Assembly: GCA_044375105.1 (NCBI GenBank)
Contig: JBILNK010000038.1
Coordinates: 1 to 27,740, forward strand
DNA: 27,740 bases
Direction of reading: 5' to 3'
From: JBIKLM01 sp044375105
GTDB taxonomy: Bacteria; Planctomycetota; UBA1135; GCA-002686595
The stretch's first letter is position 1. Every line of letters starts with the position of its first letter. Under the pieces are notes generated by a model that saw only the letters and a list, made by a program, of their open reading frames with translations, made no database searches and was not told where the DNA came from. Shown piece after piece: positions 16,104-24,003 of this stretch. Both the position numbers and the translations under genes were made by a program.

Positions 16104-17801
16104 TCAATAGCTCATCGCCCACAGGCTGGCCAGCCACTCCGGGAAGGTCGGATTGCGCTCGAAGCGCAGCGGGCGGCCGGAGATCGGACGGGGGCCGTCC
16201 TCGTAGAGCAAGCCGAGCGCCTGCAGGGCCGCCGCCCGCGTGGGGCCGTCCTCGCTCTGGTCGCCGCCGAACTGGACCAAGCCGTCGATAACCTCGAGGC
16301 TGCCGTGCAGCGCCAAGAACTGGATCGCGGCGGCGCGGCGCTCGTTGGCCTTGAGGCCGCGCACCCAGCCCACCAAGGTCTCGCCGTCGCGCGGATCGCC
16401 GATCAGGCCCAAGCCGCCGACGATCTCGGGCAGGGTCTGGCTGCCCTTTTGGTTGCCGCCGGCCGCCAGCAGCTGCTCGCGGGCCGCCTCGTCCCCGATC
16501 AGGCCCAGGGCCAGCGCCGCGTTGGCGCGCACCGGCTGCGTATCGCCGCTCGCCACCAACTCCGCCAGGGCCGTGACCGCCTCCGGCAGGCGCGCCAGAC
16601 CGCAGGCCAGCACGACCACCTCCTTGCGCGTGTCGCTGCTGCGATTCGCCAGGGCCGCCAGCAGGACCTGGTCCGCGCGCGGCGCGTCGTGCTCGCGGGT
16701 GTAGAGCGCCAGGCCGATCAGGGCGAAGTCCCGCAGGGCGGTATTGCCGCCCTCGAAGGCCTCGATCAGGGCGTCCAGGGTGCCGACCCCCGCGTTGCGG
16801 CCGAGGCTGGTCAAAAGGTGCGCCTTGATGTGCTGTTCGCCCTCGCGCTGGTAGAGCTTGACCAGCGCCTTGGCATGTCCGTCGCCGGGCATCGCGCCCA
16901 AGGCCAGGGCGACCGAGCGCACCAGATCCACGTCGCTGGCATCCTTGAACGTGTCGAGCAGCACCTTGGCGCTCTTGTCGCCCGGATAGGAGGCCAAGCT
17001 GGCGGCGGCGCGCCGGCGCACGAAGATCTGCGCCTGGCGGTTGCGGGCCTGCTCGCGGCAATATTCCTCGAGGGCCGGGCTGGGCGAGAGCGCCGCCAAG
17101 GTCAACAGGGCGTGCTGCACCTCGTCGCCGAGCTTGCGGCGCTTGAGCAGCTTTTCGATGGCCGCGTCCACGGCTTCGCGCTGGCCGTGCTCGCGCGCCA
17201 GCCCCAGGCCCAGGGTGGCGAAGGCATCGCTGCGCAGGGCCAGGCGCTGGCGGCCCAGCATGCCGTCCTCGATCACGTCCACCAGCAGGTCGACGGCCTC
17301 GGGGGCGGTGGTCAGGCCGATGGCCAGGAGCAGCGGGTGCTGCTGAGATCCGTCGTCCTTTTCGAGCCGCCCGCGCAGCACCGGCAGGGCTTTCTCGCCG
17401 GAGGTGCGCGCCAGCAGGAAGGCGGCCGCCATGCGCACGGCCGGCCAGGGATCGTCGATCTGCGCCAGGGCGAACTCGTTGATCTCCTCGACCTTGGGGA
17501 TCTTCTTGCGCGTCACCGTGCCCTCGGCCTCGGCCTCCTGCTCCTCCTTGGAGGGCACCAGCCGGTGCGGCACCAGATAGTCCTGGCGGTGCGCGCTCCA
17601 CCATTCGGTCCACTCCGGAGCCTCCTGCTGGGCCGGGGCCGGCAAGGCCGTGGCGAGCAGGGCCAGACCGGCCAAGGCCCAGGCACGGGCGGGTGCAGGG
17701 CGGGCCGTGGGGCGGCGCGGCCACAGGCGGCGGGCCAGCGGCGGTGCGAGTGCGATCGCCGGGCTGGGCGAGGGACCGGGGGGGGTCGCGAGGGTCATCA
17801 T
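16104..17801 (-). CDS. Secreted HEAT-repeat protein
   Basis: A 565-residue protein. An Arg/Pro-rich N-region precedes the hydrophobic signal ARAWALAGLALLATALPAPAQ (about 39-59), so it is exported. After a charged linker (EEQEAEAEGTVTRKK) the body is a chain of HEAT/PBS-lyase-type helical repeats, for example PWPAVRMAAAFLLARTSGEKALPVL, RRRAAASLASYPGDKSAKVLL, VRSVALALGAMPGDGHAKALV, RANAALALGLIGDEAAREQLL and TRAAALQALGLLYED. Such superhelices bind other proteins; no catalytic motif is seen and I cannot name a partner. Two adjacent ATGs (17801 and 17798) could start it; the first is preceded by GACCCC. Exported HEAT proteins are abundant in Planctomycetes, which fits the inferred lineage. It is convergent with feoB and divergent from the porin. 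Confidence 0.85.
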   Translation of the reverse strand: MMTLATPPGPSPSPAIALAPPLARRLWPRRPTARPAPARAWALAGLALLATALPAPAQQEAPEWTEWWSAHRQDYLVPHRLVPSKEEQEAEAEGTVTRKKIPKVEEINEFALAQIDDPWPAVRMAAAFLLARTSGEKALPVLRGRLEKDDGSQQHPLLLAIGLTTAPEAVDLLVDVIEDGMLGRQRLALRSDAFATLGLGLAREHGQREAVDAAIEKLLKRRKLGDEVQHALLTLAALSPSPALEEYCREQARNRQAQIFVRRRAAASLASYPGDKSAKVLLDTFKDASDVDLVRSVALALGAMPGDGHAKALVKLYQREGEQHIKAHLLTSLGRNAGVGTLDALIEAFEGGNTALRDFALIGLALYTREHDAPRADQVLLAALANRSSDTRKEVVVLACGLARLPEAVTALAELVASGDTQPVRANAALALGLIGDEAAREQLLAAGGNQKGSQTLPEIVGGLGLIGDPRDGETLVGWVRGLKANERRAAAIQFLALHGSLEVIDGLVQFGGDQSEDGPTRAAALQALGLLYEDGPRPISGRPLRFERNPTFPEWLASLWAMSY

Positions 17802-17974
17802 GGGGTCCGTCGGGGCCAACCAGAGGCTACGGGGGGAGCGGCCTGCGCGCTCCGGCCAGCCATTTCCTAGGCCAAGCGGCGCGCGGGGTCGCCGGTTCCC
17901 TGGTCGGTTGCGCGCTCCCTCGGGCGAAGGGGACCTCCGGCGGCCTCCCGGCGGACCTAGACTGCCGCGCTGGT

Positions 17975-17992
17975 CTTTACACATCCTTTACA
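17975..17992 (+). promoter_or_regulatory. Pho-box-like direct repeat upstream of the porin
   Basis: CTTTACA-CATC-CTTTACA: two identical 7-nt repeats with a 4-nt spacer, an 11-nt period. This period is the hallmark of PhoB/PhoP boxes, and TTTACA is close to the PhoP half-site known from Bacillus. The downstream gene encodes a phosphate-selective-type porin. TACAAT at 17989-17994 overlaps the second copy and could be a -10, and TAGACT at 17958-17963 could be another; the second repeat ends only 19 nt before the ATG, which is close for a standard Pho promoter. Confidence 0.45.
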
Positions 17993-18011
17993 ATCTTGCC
18001 CCGCCCCCCCA

Positions 18012-19334
18012 ATGCCTTTCCTGCTGCCGTGCCTGGTCCTGGGCCCCCTGGCCCGCCCCCAGGTCCCGCAGGCCGTCCAGATGCCGGCCGCCCGAGCAGC
18101 TGCCGCCCAGGACCTCGAGCAGCGCCTGTCGGCTCTCGAGCAGCGCCTCGGGCAGGCCGAGAGCCTGCTGGCCGAGCGCACCGCGGCCCTCGAGCAGCTG
18201 GAGCAACGTCTCGAGCAGCGCTGGTACGAGCGCATTTCCCTGCGCGGCTACACCCAGGTCCGGTTCACAAGCCTGTTCGGCGAGAACTACACGCCAGACC
18301 TGTCCGTGCCCGCGGACCGCTCGGTAAACGAGGCGGAGACTTTTTTCATCCGTCGCGGACGCTTCATCTTCAGCGGCGATGTGCACGATCGCGTGTTCCT
18401 CTACGCTCAAAGCGATTTCAATGCCTCCGTGGGTGGCACGGGAGACTTCGGGGTGCAGATGCGCGACTTGTACGCCGACATCGCCCTGGAGGAGCTGAAG
18501 GAACACCGCGTGCGGGTCGGACAGTCCAAGATCCCCTATGGCTGGGTCAACATGCAATCCAGCCAAAACCGCTTGGCGCTAGAGCGCCCGGACGCGATCA
18601 ATTCCGCAGCCGAGGGGGAGCGTGACGTGGGCGCCTTCTACTACTGGGCGCCGACGGCGGTGCGCAGTCTGTTCCGCCGCCTTGTGCGCGACGGACTCAA
18701 GGGCTCCGGAGACTACGGTGTGCTCGGCTTCGGCGCCTATTCCGGGCAGGGTTCGAACCGCTCCGACCGCAACGGGGAAGTGCACTGGATCGCACGCGCC
18801 GCCTACCCCTTCGAGTGGACCGGTGAGCTGTGGGAGTTGGGTGTGCAGGGCTACACAGGCCGCTTCGTGCCGACCACCGCGGCCATCGGCAGCACCACAC
18901 CCACGGCCGACGGGGACGGCCTGCTCGACCAGCGCGTGGGCCTGACCGGGGTGCTCTACCCACAGCCATTTGGATTGGAGGCGGAATGGACCTGGGGTCA
19001 AAGCCCGGAGCTAGCCGAGGACCTGACTACGATCGGGGTAGGCGATCTGGGCGGCGGCTACGTGCAAGCCTGCTACCGCATCGAACAAGGCCAGTCCACC
19101 TGGATTCCCTTCGTACGCTGGAACCTTTACGACGGGGCGCGAAAATTCGCGCGCAACGCACCGGGCACCACGGTGGACGAGCTCGACCTAGGCCTCGAAT
19201 GGTCGCCCTTCCCGGCGGTCGAGCTGACGCTGATGTTCACCCAGACCTTCGAGCGCACCAACACCAACGAGGCGCCTTACGGATCGACCGAAGACGCCCA
19301 GAGGCTGGGGCTGCAGCTGCAGTTCAACTACTGA
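18012..19334 (+). CDS. Phosphate-selective porin O/P family protein
   Basis: A 440-residue outer-membrane porin. After a short hydrophobic N-terminus (MPFLLPCLVLGPL), residues about 34-70 form a Glu/Leu/Gln heptad coiled coil (DLEQRLSALEQRLGQAESLL), then the barrel starts with ISLRGYTQVRF. Internal features typical of the OprO/OprP family are FFIRRGRFIFSGDVHDRVFLYAQSDFN, IALEELKEHRVRVGQSKIPYGW and NRLALERPDAINSA. The protein ends in LQLQFNY, an aromatic C-terminus that fits the barrel-assembly signal. It would allow anions, possibly phosphate or polyphosphate, across the outer membrane; selectivity cannot be read from sequence. The coiled coil before the barrel may form a periplasmic trimer stalk or contact the cell wall. 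The signal peptide is short and lacks basic residues, so the start is less certain. Confidence 0.88.
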   Translation: MPFLLPCLVLGPLARPQVPQAVQMPAARAAAAQDLEQRLSALEQRLGQAESLLAERTAALEQLEQRLEQRWYERISLRGYTQVRFTSLFGENYTPDLSVPADRSVNEAETFFIRRGRFIFSGDVHDRVFLYAQSDFNASVGGTGDFGVQMRDLYADIALEELKEHRVRVGQSKIPYGWVNMQSSQNRLALERPDAINSAAEGERDVGAFYYWAPTAVRSLFRRLVRDGLKGSGDYGVLGFGAYSGQGSNRSDRNGEVHWIARAAYPFEWTGELWELGVQGYTGRFVPTTAAIGSTTPTADGDGLLDQRVGLTGVLYPQPFGLEAEWTWGQSPELAEDLTTIGVGDLGGGYVQACYRIEQGQSTWIPFVRWNLYDGARKFARNAPGTTVDELDLGLEWSPFPAVELTLMFTQTFERTNTNEAPYGSTEDAQRLGLQLQFNY

Positions 19335-19351
19335 TGGACTGCCCGCCGAGC

Positions 19352-19379
19352 GGTCCTCCGGGGGAGGCCTCCGGACCGG
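19352..19379. terminator. Hairpin between convergent porin and dsbD
   Basis: CGGTCC (19352-19357) pairs with GGACCG (19374-19379), with further imperfect pairing inside. It lies in the 75-nt gap between the two convergent stop codons. No T-run. Confidence 0.35.
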
Positions 19380-19409
19380 AGCTGCCGAAGGCCCGGCGAG
19401 CGGCCTCGC

Positions 19410-21365
19410 TCAGGGCGCCGCCGGCAGGCTGGCGACCATCTCCAGGATCTGGGGCCGGGTGACGATGTCGCGGGCCACCAGGGCTTCGTTGGGGCGATCG
19501 GCGGGCACGATCGCCATGAAGGGGATCGATTGGGCGCCCAGCTGGTCCATCAGGCGCTCGAGCATGTCCGTGTAGGCGCTCTTGCGGGTCATGTCCGCTT
19601 CCATGCGCACCACGCCCTTGGCGGCCATGGCCTGCAGCACGGCTTCGGAATCGTAGACCGAGAGCTTGTTGAACTTGCAGTTCGGGCACCAGGCGGCGGT
19701 GAAGTCGATGAACACCGAACGGCCCGAGTCCAGCGCCGCTTGCAAGGAATCGGGCTCGAAGCGCACCCAATCGCTCTGGCCCTCGCCTTGGTACAGCCCG
19801 CGGAATTCGACGAAGCTGAGCCGCGCGCCGCCGGCCGCCAAGGCCAGGCCGACGCCGAGGTGCGCCAGGCGCTGGGCGGGGCTCTTGTCGAAGGTGGCGT
19901 TGCGGCCGTACCACCAGCAGCCCAGACCCACGAACAGCAGGAACGCCACGGTGTAGAGCAGCAGGTCCTGGGGCAGGCTGATCATCAGATAGACCACCGT
20001 GGCCAGCAGCACGAAACCCATGGCCTGCTTGAAGCCGTCCATCCAAGCGCCGGGGCGCGGCAGTTTCTTGAGCAGCTTGGGGTTGGCGGTCAGCAGCACG
20101 TAGGGCAGGGCCATGCCGAGCCCGAGGCTGGTGAAGATCGCCAGCACCGTGACCGCGGGCTGTTTGAGGGTCCAGGTCAGGGTCGAGCCCAAGAAGGGAC
20201 CAGAGCAGGGCGTGGCCAGCACGGTGGCCAGCACGCCCTTGAAGAAGGCGTCGACCAGCCCCTCACGGCGCTGGCCCGCCAGGGCCCCGACCTGGGTCGG
20301 CACGCCGATCTCGTAGACCCCGAACATCGACAGGGCGAAGGCGAATACCAGGCCGATCATCACGATCAGGAAGCTGGCGCTCTGGAATTGCTCGCCCCAG
20401 CTCAAGCCGGCGCCGATGGCGGCCCCCGCCAAGCCCCAGAAGACCACCAGGATGCCGGCTGCGAAGGCCAAACCGAGGTGCAGCACGCGGCGCTTGTCCT
20501 CGCCCGCCTGCTGCACGAAGGACAGCACCTTGATCGAGATCACCGGCAGCACGCAGGGCATTACGTTGAGGATCAGCCCCGCAACGAAGGCCAGCAGCAG
20601 GAAACCCCACAGGCCCCGGGTCTCCGGCGCCTCGCGGCTCTCGAGGTGCTCCCAGGTGACCGCGGCGTAGTACGCGTCGTCGTGGGCCGGCGTGTGCAGG
20701 TCCGTGGCGGATCCCGAGCCGGCGGTCCCATAAGCCCCGAGGTCCTCCAGAGTTTCGAGCGGCCCATCCCCCTGGGGCCGCGCATCCGCCGGATCGGCGC
20801 TCAGATCCGCGGGGAAATCGGCGAACAGCGCTTCCGCGCCCGGGCCGCGGCTGCCCTGGTCGCTCTCGAAGGGCACGCAGGAACCCGATTCCTCGCAGGT
20901 CAGGCCGTTCAGCAGGACGCGGATGTCCTCCGGATCGATCTCGCCCGCTTCGGCATCGAGCTGCCCGAGCGCGTGGATCACCAGGCGCTCTTCGAAGCCC
21001 CAGATCCAGGTGTCGGCGCCGCCCTTGCCTAGGCCCGGCTGCTCGTAGCGCTTGGGGCTCGGCAGCCGCGGCGCACCGATGGTCGCCCCGGGGGCTTCGA
21101 ACTGGATCGACAGCGGCTTGCCCACTGCGTCCGGAGGCCCGAGCTCGGTGTGGTAGAGGTGCCAGCCCGGCTCGATGGTGATCTCGACCGCCAGGCGCAG
21201 GGCCGTGCCTTCGATGCGGTGGTAGAGGCGCGCGCGGGCCGGGTCGCTCCCAGCCCCGAACTGGGCCCAGGCGCCTTGGACGAGGCCCAGCCACAGGGAC
21301 AAGGCCAGCGCCCAGCGCAGCGGCCGGGCGAAATCGGAGGGGAGCTGCAAAGGGCGGGCGGGCAT
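19410..21365 (-). CDS. dsbD: Thiol:disulfide interchange protein DsbD
   Basis: A 651-residue inner-membrane protein that carries electrons from cytosolic thioredoxin to periplasmic thiol proteins. Signal peptide about 1-34 (RWALALSLWLGLVQGAWAQ). The N-terminal periplasmic domain has a Cys pair C157/C163 (LTCEESGSCVPF) as in DsbD-alpha. The membrane domain (about 252-515) carries the essential pair C271 (NVMPCVLPVISIKVLSF) and C387 (ATPCSGPFLGSTLTW). The C-terminal thioredoxin-like domain has WCPNC (C560, C563) after VFIDFTAAW. All three redox centres are therefore present. An acidic, Gly/Pro-rich linker (about 168-245) between the N-terminal and membrane domains is unusually long. The start at 21365 is preferred to a GTG at 21422 because it puts the signal peptide near the N-terminus. 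Divergent from the gene at 21485. Confidence 0.96.
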   Translation of the reverse strand: MPARPLQLPSDFARPLRWALALSLWLGLVQGAWAQFGAGSDPARARLYHRIEGTALRLAVEITIEPGWHLYHTELGPPDAVGKPLSIQFEAPGATIGAPRLPSPKRYEQPGLGKGGADTWIWGFEERLVIHALGQLDAEAGEIDPEDIRVLLNGLTCEESGSCVPFESDQGSRGPGAEALFADFPADLSADPADARPQGDGPLETLEDLGAYGTAGSGSATDLHTPAHDDAYYAAVTWEHLESREAPETRGLWGFLLLAFVAGLILNVMPCVLPVISIKVLSFVQQAGEDKRRVLHLGLAFAAGILVVFWGLAGAAIGAGLSWGEQFQSASFLIVMIGLVFAFALSMFGVYEIGVPTQVGALAGQRREGLVDAFFKGVLATVLATPCSGPFLGSTLTWTLKQPAVTVLAIFTSLGLGMALPYVLLTANPKLLKKLPRPGAWMDGFKQAMGFVLLATVVYLMISLPQDLLLYTVAFLLFVGLGCWWYGRNATFDKSPAQRLAHLGVGLALAAGGARLSFVEFRGLYQGEGQSDWVRFEPDSLQAALDSGRSVFIDFTAAWCPNCKFNKLSVYDSEAVLQAMAAKGVVRMEADMTRKSAYTDMLERLMDQLGAQSIPFMAIVPADRPNEALVARDIVTRPQILEMVASLPAAP

Positions 21366-21423
21366 GGGGCGCCGATATGGGCGGGGTCCAGGGGCCGTGA
21401 CCGGCGGGCGCCGGACAGCCACC

Positions 21424-21430
21424 TATCCTA
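21424..21430. promoter_or_regulatory. Shared divergent -10-like element (TATCCTA)
   Basis: TATCCT (21424-21429) reads toward the gene at 21485, and TAGGAT (21430-21425) on the minus strand reads toward dsbD at 21365. Each lies roughly 55-60 nt from its start codon. The same two hexamers occur before feoA (TATCCT) and the MBL gene (TAGGAT). Confidence 0.35.
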
Positions 21431-21484
21431 GGGGTCCGGGGCGCCGCGCAGAGCCCCAGGCCGATCTCTAACGCCCCGCCCGCC

Positions 21485-22084
21485 ATGCACCAGCTGCCCT
21501 CCGCTCGTCCTGCCCTGGCCCTGCTCGGCCTCGCCGCGGCCCTTTGGTTCCCGGGAAGCCCGCGCGCGGCACGCCAGGAGCCAAGCCCCGAGTCCCCGCG
21601 GGGCGCGATCGCCATCCAGCAGGAGCAGCTTGCCGAGCGCCTGCGCGGCCTGTGGACCCTGACGCGCTACGAGCCCGCCGTGCGCAACCCCGCGCGCTCG
21701 GCCGTGGTGGCATCGCTGCTGGTCGAACAGCGCGTGCTGGCCTTCTTCAGCCACGTCGACCGGCTCGAGGCGACCCTGTTCGACCAAAAGCTCGAATTCC
21801 AGGCCGGGCTGCACCATTGGCGCATCTCGGACGAGCTGCGCCTCCAGACCTCCAGCATCCTCAGCCACACCAACATGAACCAGCGGCTCGAGTTCGAGCC
21901 GGCGGGCACGGTGCGCGAGTACGCCCTGGAATTCGATCTGGACGGCCCCAACATGTCGCTGCGCCGACCGGACGGCACGACGCTCTATTTCGAGCGCAAC
22001 GAGACCATCGTGTTCCCCGAGAACTCGATCAAGCGCATCGAAGCCTACAAGGCCGGCGGCGTGCCGCCCAACGCGGTGCGCTGA
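21485..22084 (+). CDS. Small secreted protein of unknown function
   Basis: A 199-residue protein with a signal peptide (RPALALLGLAAALWFPGSPRAARQ). I do not recognise the family with confidence. The mature part begins with a helix (GAIAIQQEQLAERLRGLWTLTRYE) whose GLWTLTRYE resembles the first strand of lipocalin-like folds. Alternating beta segments follow (LEFQAGLHHWRISDELRLQ, RLEFEPAGTVREYALEFDL, MSLRRPDGTTLYFERNETIVF), consistent with a small beta-barrel. It ends in KRIEAYKAGGVPPNAVR. The start ATG has GCCCGCC before it and no Shine-Dalgarno. It is divergent from dsbD with a shared -10-like element; a periplasmic thiol link is not suggested because the mature protein has no Cys. Confidence 0.7.
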   Translation: MHQLPSARPALALLGLAAALWFPGSPRAARQEPSPESPRGAIAIQQEQLAERLRGLWTLTRYEPAVRNPARSAVVASLLVEQRVLAFFSHVDRLEATLFDQKLEFQAGLHHWRISDELRLQTSSILSHTNMNQRLEFEPAGTVREYALEFDLDGPNMSLRRPDGTTLYFERNETIVFPENSIKRIEAYKAGGVPPNAVR

Positions 22085-22548
22085 GGCGCGCTTTGGCGCG
22101 GCGCACCGCGCTCGCCCGGCAGAGGGCGGGCCGGGTCCGCAGCTCGAAGCGGGCCCGCCGCCGCCGCGGAACTCGCTCGGCCGAATGCGCCTCTAGACTG
22201 TCCCCCCACTTGGATCTCGGCGGCCCTGACGCCAAGACTTTCGACAAGCCTCGGCGCGGATGCCCCGGAGCGGGCTCGGGCAAAGCCCTGTGGCCCGGCA
22301 GGGCATGGCGCGCTGCGGAGGGTTGCCGCCCGGATCGCTCGAGCGCCGCGGCCCAGGCCCGGAAAGGTCTTCCAGCCCAGCCGGCCTCGCCTCGGGATCC
22401 GCGCCGCCGAATCGCGCCGGGGGCAGGGATCGGGGAGCCGGAGGGGCCGGGCGGCGGGGTCGCCTGCGGAATCGAGCGCCCCGGTTCCAGCCGCTGCGCG
22501 ACCTTGGCCGATGGAAAAGTCGACGGTTTCCCCCCACCTCGAGCTCCG
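22085..22548. other. Intergenic region upstream of pilT
   Basis: 464 nt without a convincing gene. A hairpin GGCGGGCC/GGCCCGCC (22125-22132 and 22152-22159) about 40 nt after the preceding stop may terminate that transcript. TAGACT at 22194-22199 matches the hexamer in front of the porin and could be a -10 for pilT, implying a leader of roughly 340 nt. The pilT frame stays open throughout, but its translation is Arg/Pro/Gly-rich and unlike any PilT N-terminus. Confidence 0.45.
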
Positions 22549-23826
22549 ATGGCCTGGATCGACACGCTGTTCAAGCGCATGGTGCAGTGCGGCGCCTCCG
22601 ACCTGCACCTGACCTCCAACATGGCGCCCATGCTGCGCCTGCACGGCGACATCGTGCCGATCGAGGGCTGCCCCGCGATCAACCCCAAGCAGATGACGGT
22701 GATCCTGGGTGAGATCACGCCCGAGGCCAATCGCGCCGAATTCGAGGCCACCCACGACACGGACTTCGCCTACGAGCTGCCGGAGGTGGGCCGCTTCCGG
22801 GTCAACCTGTTCTGTGACCATCGCGGTTCGGGCGCCGTGTTCCGCGTGATCCCCTCGCAGATCCTCAGCACCGAGCAGCTCGGACTGCCCAAGTCGGTGC
22901 TGGACCTGTGCCACCTGTCCAAGGGCCTGGTGCTGGTCACCGGGCCGACCGGCTCGGGCAAGTCGACCACGCTGGCGGCGATGATCGACTACATCAACAC
23001 CCACCGCAGCGACCACATCATCACGATCGAGGACCCGATCGAATTCGTGCACCCGCCCAAGCAGTGCCTGGTGAACCAGCGCGAGGTGCGCCGCCACACG
23101 GACTCCTTCAAGCGCGCCCTGCGCGCGGCCCTGCGCGAGGACCCGGACATCGTGCTGGTGGGCGAGATGCGCGACCTCGAGACGATCGAGATCGCGATCG
23201 AAACCGCCGAAACCGGTCACCTGGTCTTCGGCACCCTGCACACCTCGACGGCGGCCACCACCGTCGACCGCATCATCGACCAATTCCCCAGCGAGCGTCA
23301 GGCCCAGATCCGCACGATGCTGGCGTCTTCGCTGAAGGGCGTCGTGGCCCAGACCCTGTGCAAGAAGATCGGCGGTGGCCGGGTGGCCGCGCTCGAGCTC
23401 TTGATGGTCAACAGCGCGGTCTCGGCCAACATCCGCGAAGGCAAGACCCACCAGATCCCCTCGCTGATGCAGATGGGCGGCAAGCTGGGCAGCAAGCTCC
23501 TCAACGACGCCCTGATCGAGCTGGTCCAGGCAGGCAAGGTCGACGCCAACGAGGCCTACATCAAGTGCGTCGTCAAGGACGATTTCCTCAAGCAATGCCG
23601 CGCCGCCGGCATCAAGGTCAACGCGCCCGGCGCCGAGCAGGCCGACGATCCGGCCGGCGGCGGCCTGCCCCACGGCTCGCCGCGCCCGACCGCCGGCGCC
23701 AGCCCGCGCCCGGCCCTGCCGAGCAGCCCGCCCAGCGCCGCCCCCGGCGCCCGCCCCACGCCCCCGCGCAGCGTCACCGGCGCGCCCCAAGCCCCCAACT
23801 TCTTCGACAAGTTCAAGCGGCCCTGA
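22549..23826 (+). CDS. pilT: Type IV pilus twitching motility ATPase PilT
   Basis: A 425-residue secretion-type ATPase that depolymerises type IV pili at the cytoplasmic face. The N-terminus (CGASDLHLTSNMAPMLRLHGDI, 14-35) is the typical PAS-like entry. Walker A GPTGSGKST (132-140), the Asp box DHIITIEDPIEFVH (155-168), Walker B DIVLVGEMRDLETI (200-213) with the PilT-specific GEMRDLETI, and the His box GHLVFGTLHT (223-232) are complete. A PilT-type AIRNLIRE-like segment reads SANIREGKTHQI. The core ends near residue 350; the remaining 75 residues are a Pro/Ala/Ser-rich, probably disordered tail closing with NFFDKFKRP, which standard PilT (about 345 residues) lacks. No other pilus genes are in the window. 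Confidence 0.96.
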   Translation: MAWIDTLFKRMVQCGASDLHLTSNMAPMLRLHGDIVPIEGCPAINPKQMTVILGEITPEANRAEFEATHDTDFAYELPEVGRFRVNLFCDHRGSGAVFRVIPSQILSTEQLGLPKSVLDLCHLSKGLVLVTGPTGSGKSTTLAAMIDYINTHRSDHIITIEDPIEFVHPPKQCLVNQREVRRHTDSFKRALRAALREDPDIVLVGEMRDLETIEIAIETAETGHLVFGTLHTSTAATTVDRIIDQFPSERQAQIRTMLASSLKGVVAQTLCKKIGGGRVAALELLMVNSAVSANIREGKTHQIPSLMQMGGKLGSKLLNDALIELVQAGKVDANEAYIKCVVKDDFLKQCRAAGIKVNAPGAEQADDPAGGGLPHGSPRPTAGASPRPALPSSPPSAAPGARPTPPRSVTGAPQAPNFFDKFKRP

Positions 23827-24003
23827 GCGCAAGCCAGCAGCGGATCTGCGCAGATTCCCGTGGAACCTGCGCAGCGGCCCCTCTCGATCCACACGCCCGG
23901 AAGAGCAGCCTCGCGCCTAGCGTGGCAGAGCGCCGCTCGAGGGCCTGCGCATCGGACGATCTGGCCGCTCGGGCGCAAACCGAGTCGAGCCTTGCTCGGG
24001 TTG
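23827..24003. other. Convergent gap between pilT and carbonic anhydrase
   Basis: 177 nt. It holds a perfect 12-nt palindrome ATCTGCGCAGAT (23844-23855), a second CTGCGCAG nearby (about 23868-23875), and copy D of the repeated 3' element. No gene is seen. Confidence 0.4.
23968..23984 (-). repeat. Repeated 3' element, copy D (after carbonic anhydrase)
   Basis: CTCGGGCGCAAACCGAG followed by TCGA, matching 15 of 17 bases of the hairpin in copy B and lying exactly 19 nt from the stop codon, as there. The two changes weaken the hairpin. The GGCCGCC-type block of copies A and B is not present here. Confidence 0.65.

Noticed and set aside
18745..18765. GGTTCGAACC resembling a tRNA T-loop
   Set aside because: It lies within the porin coding frame with no acceptor or anticodon stem around it.
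22260..22548. Possible small gene or N-terminal extension of PilT
   Set aside because: The frame is open but the translation is Arg/Pro/Gly low-complexity, and PilT already has a normal N-terminus at 22549.
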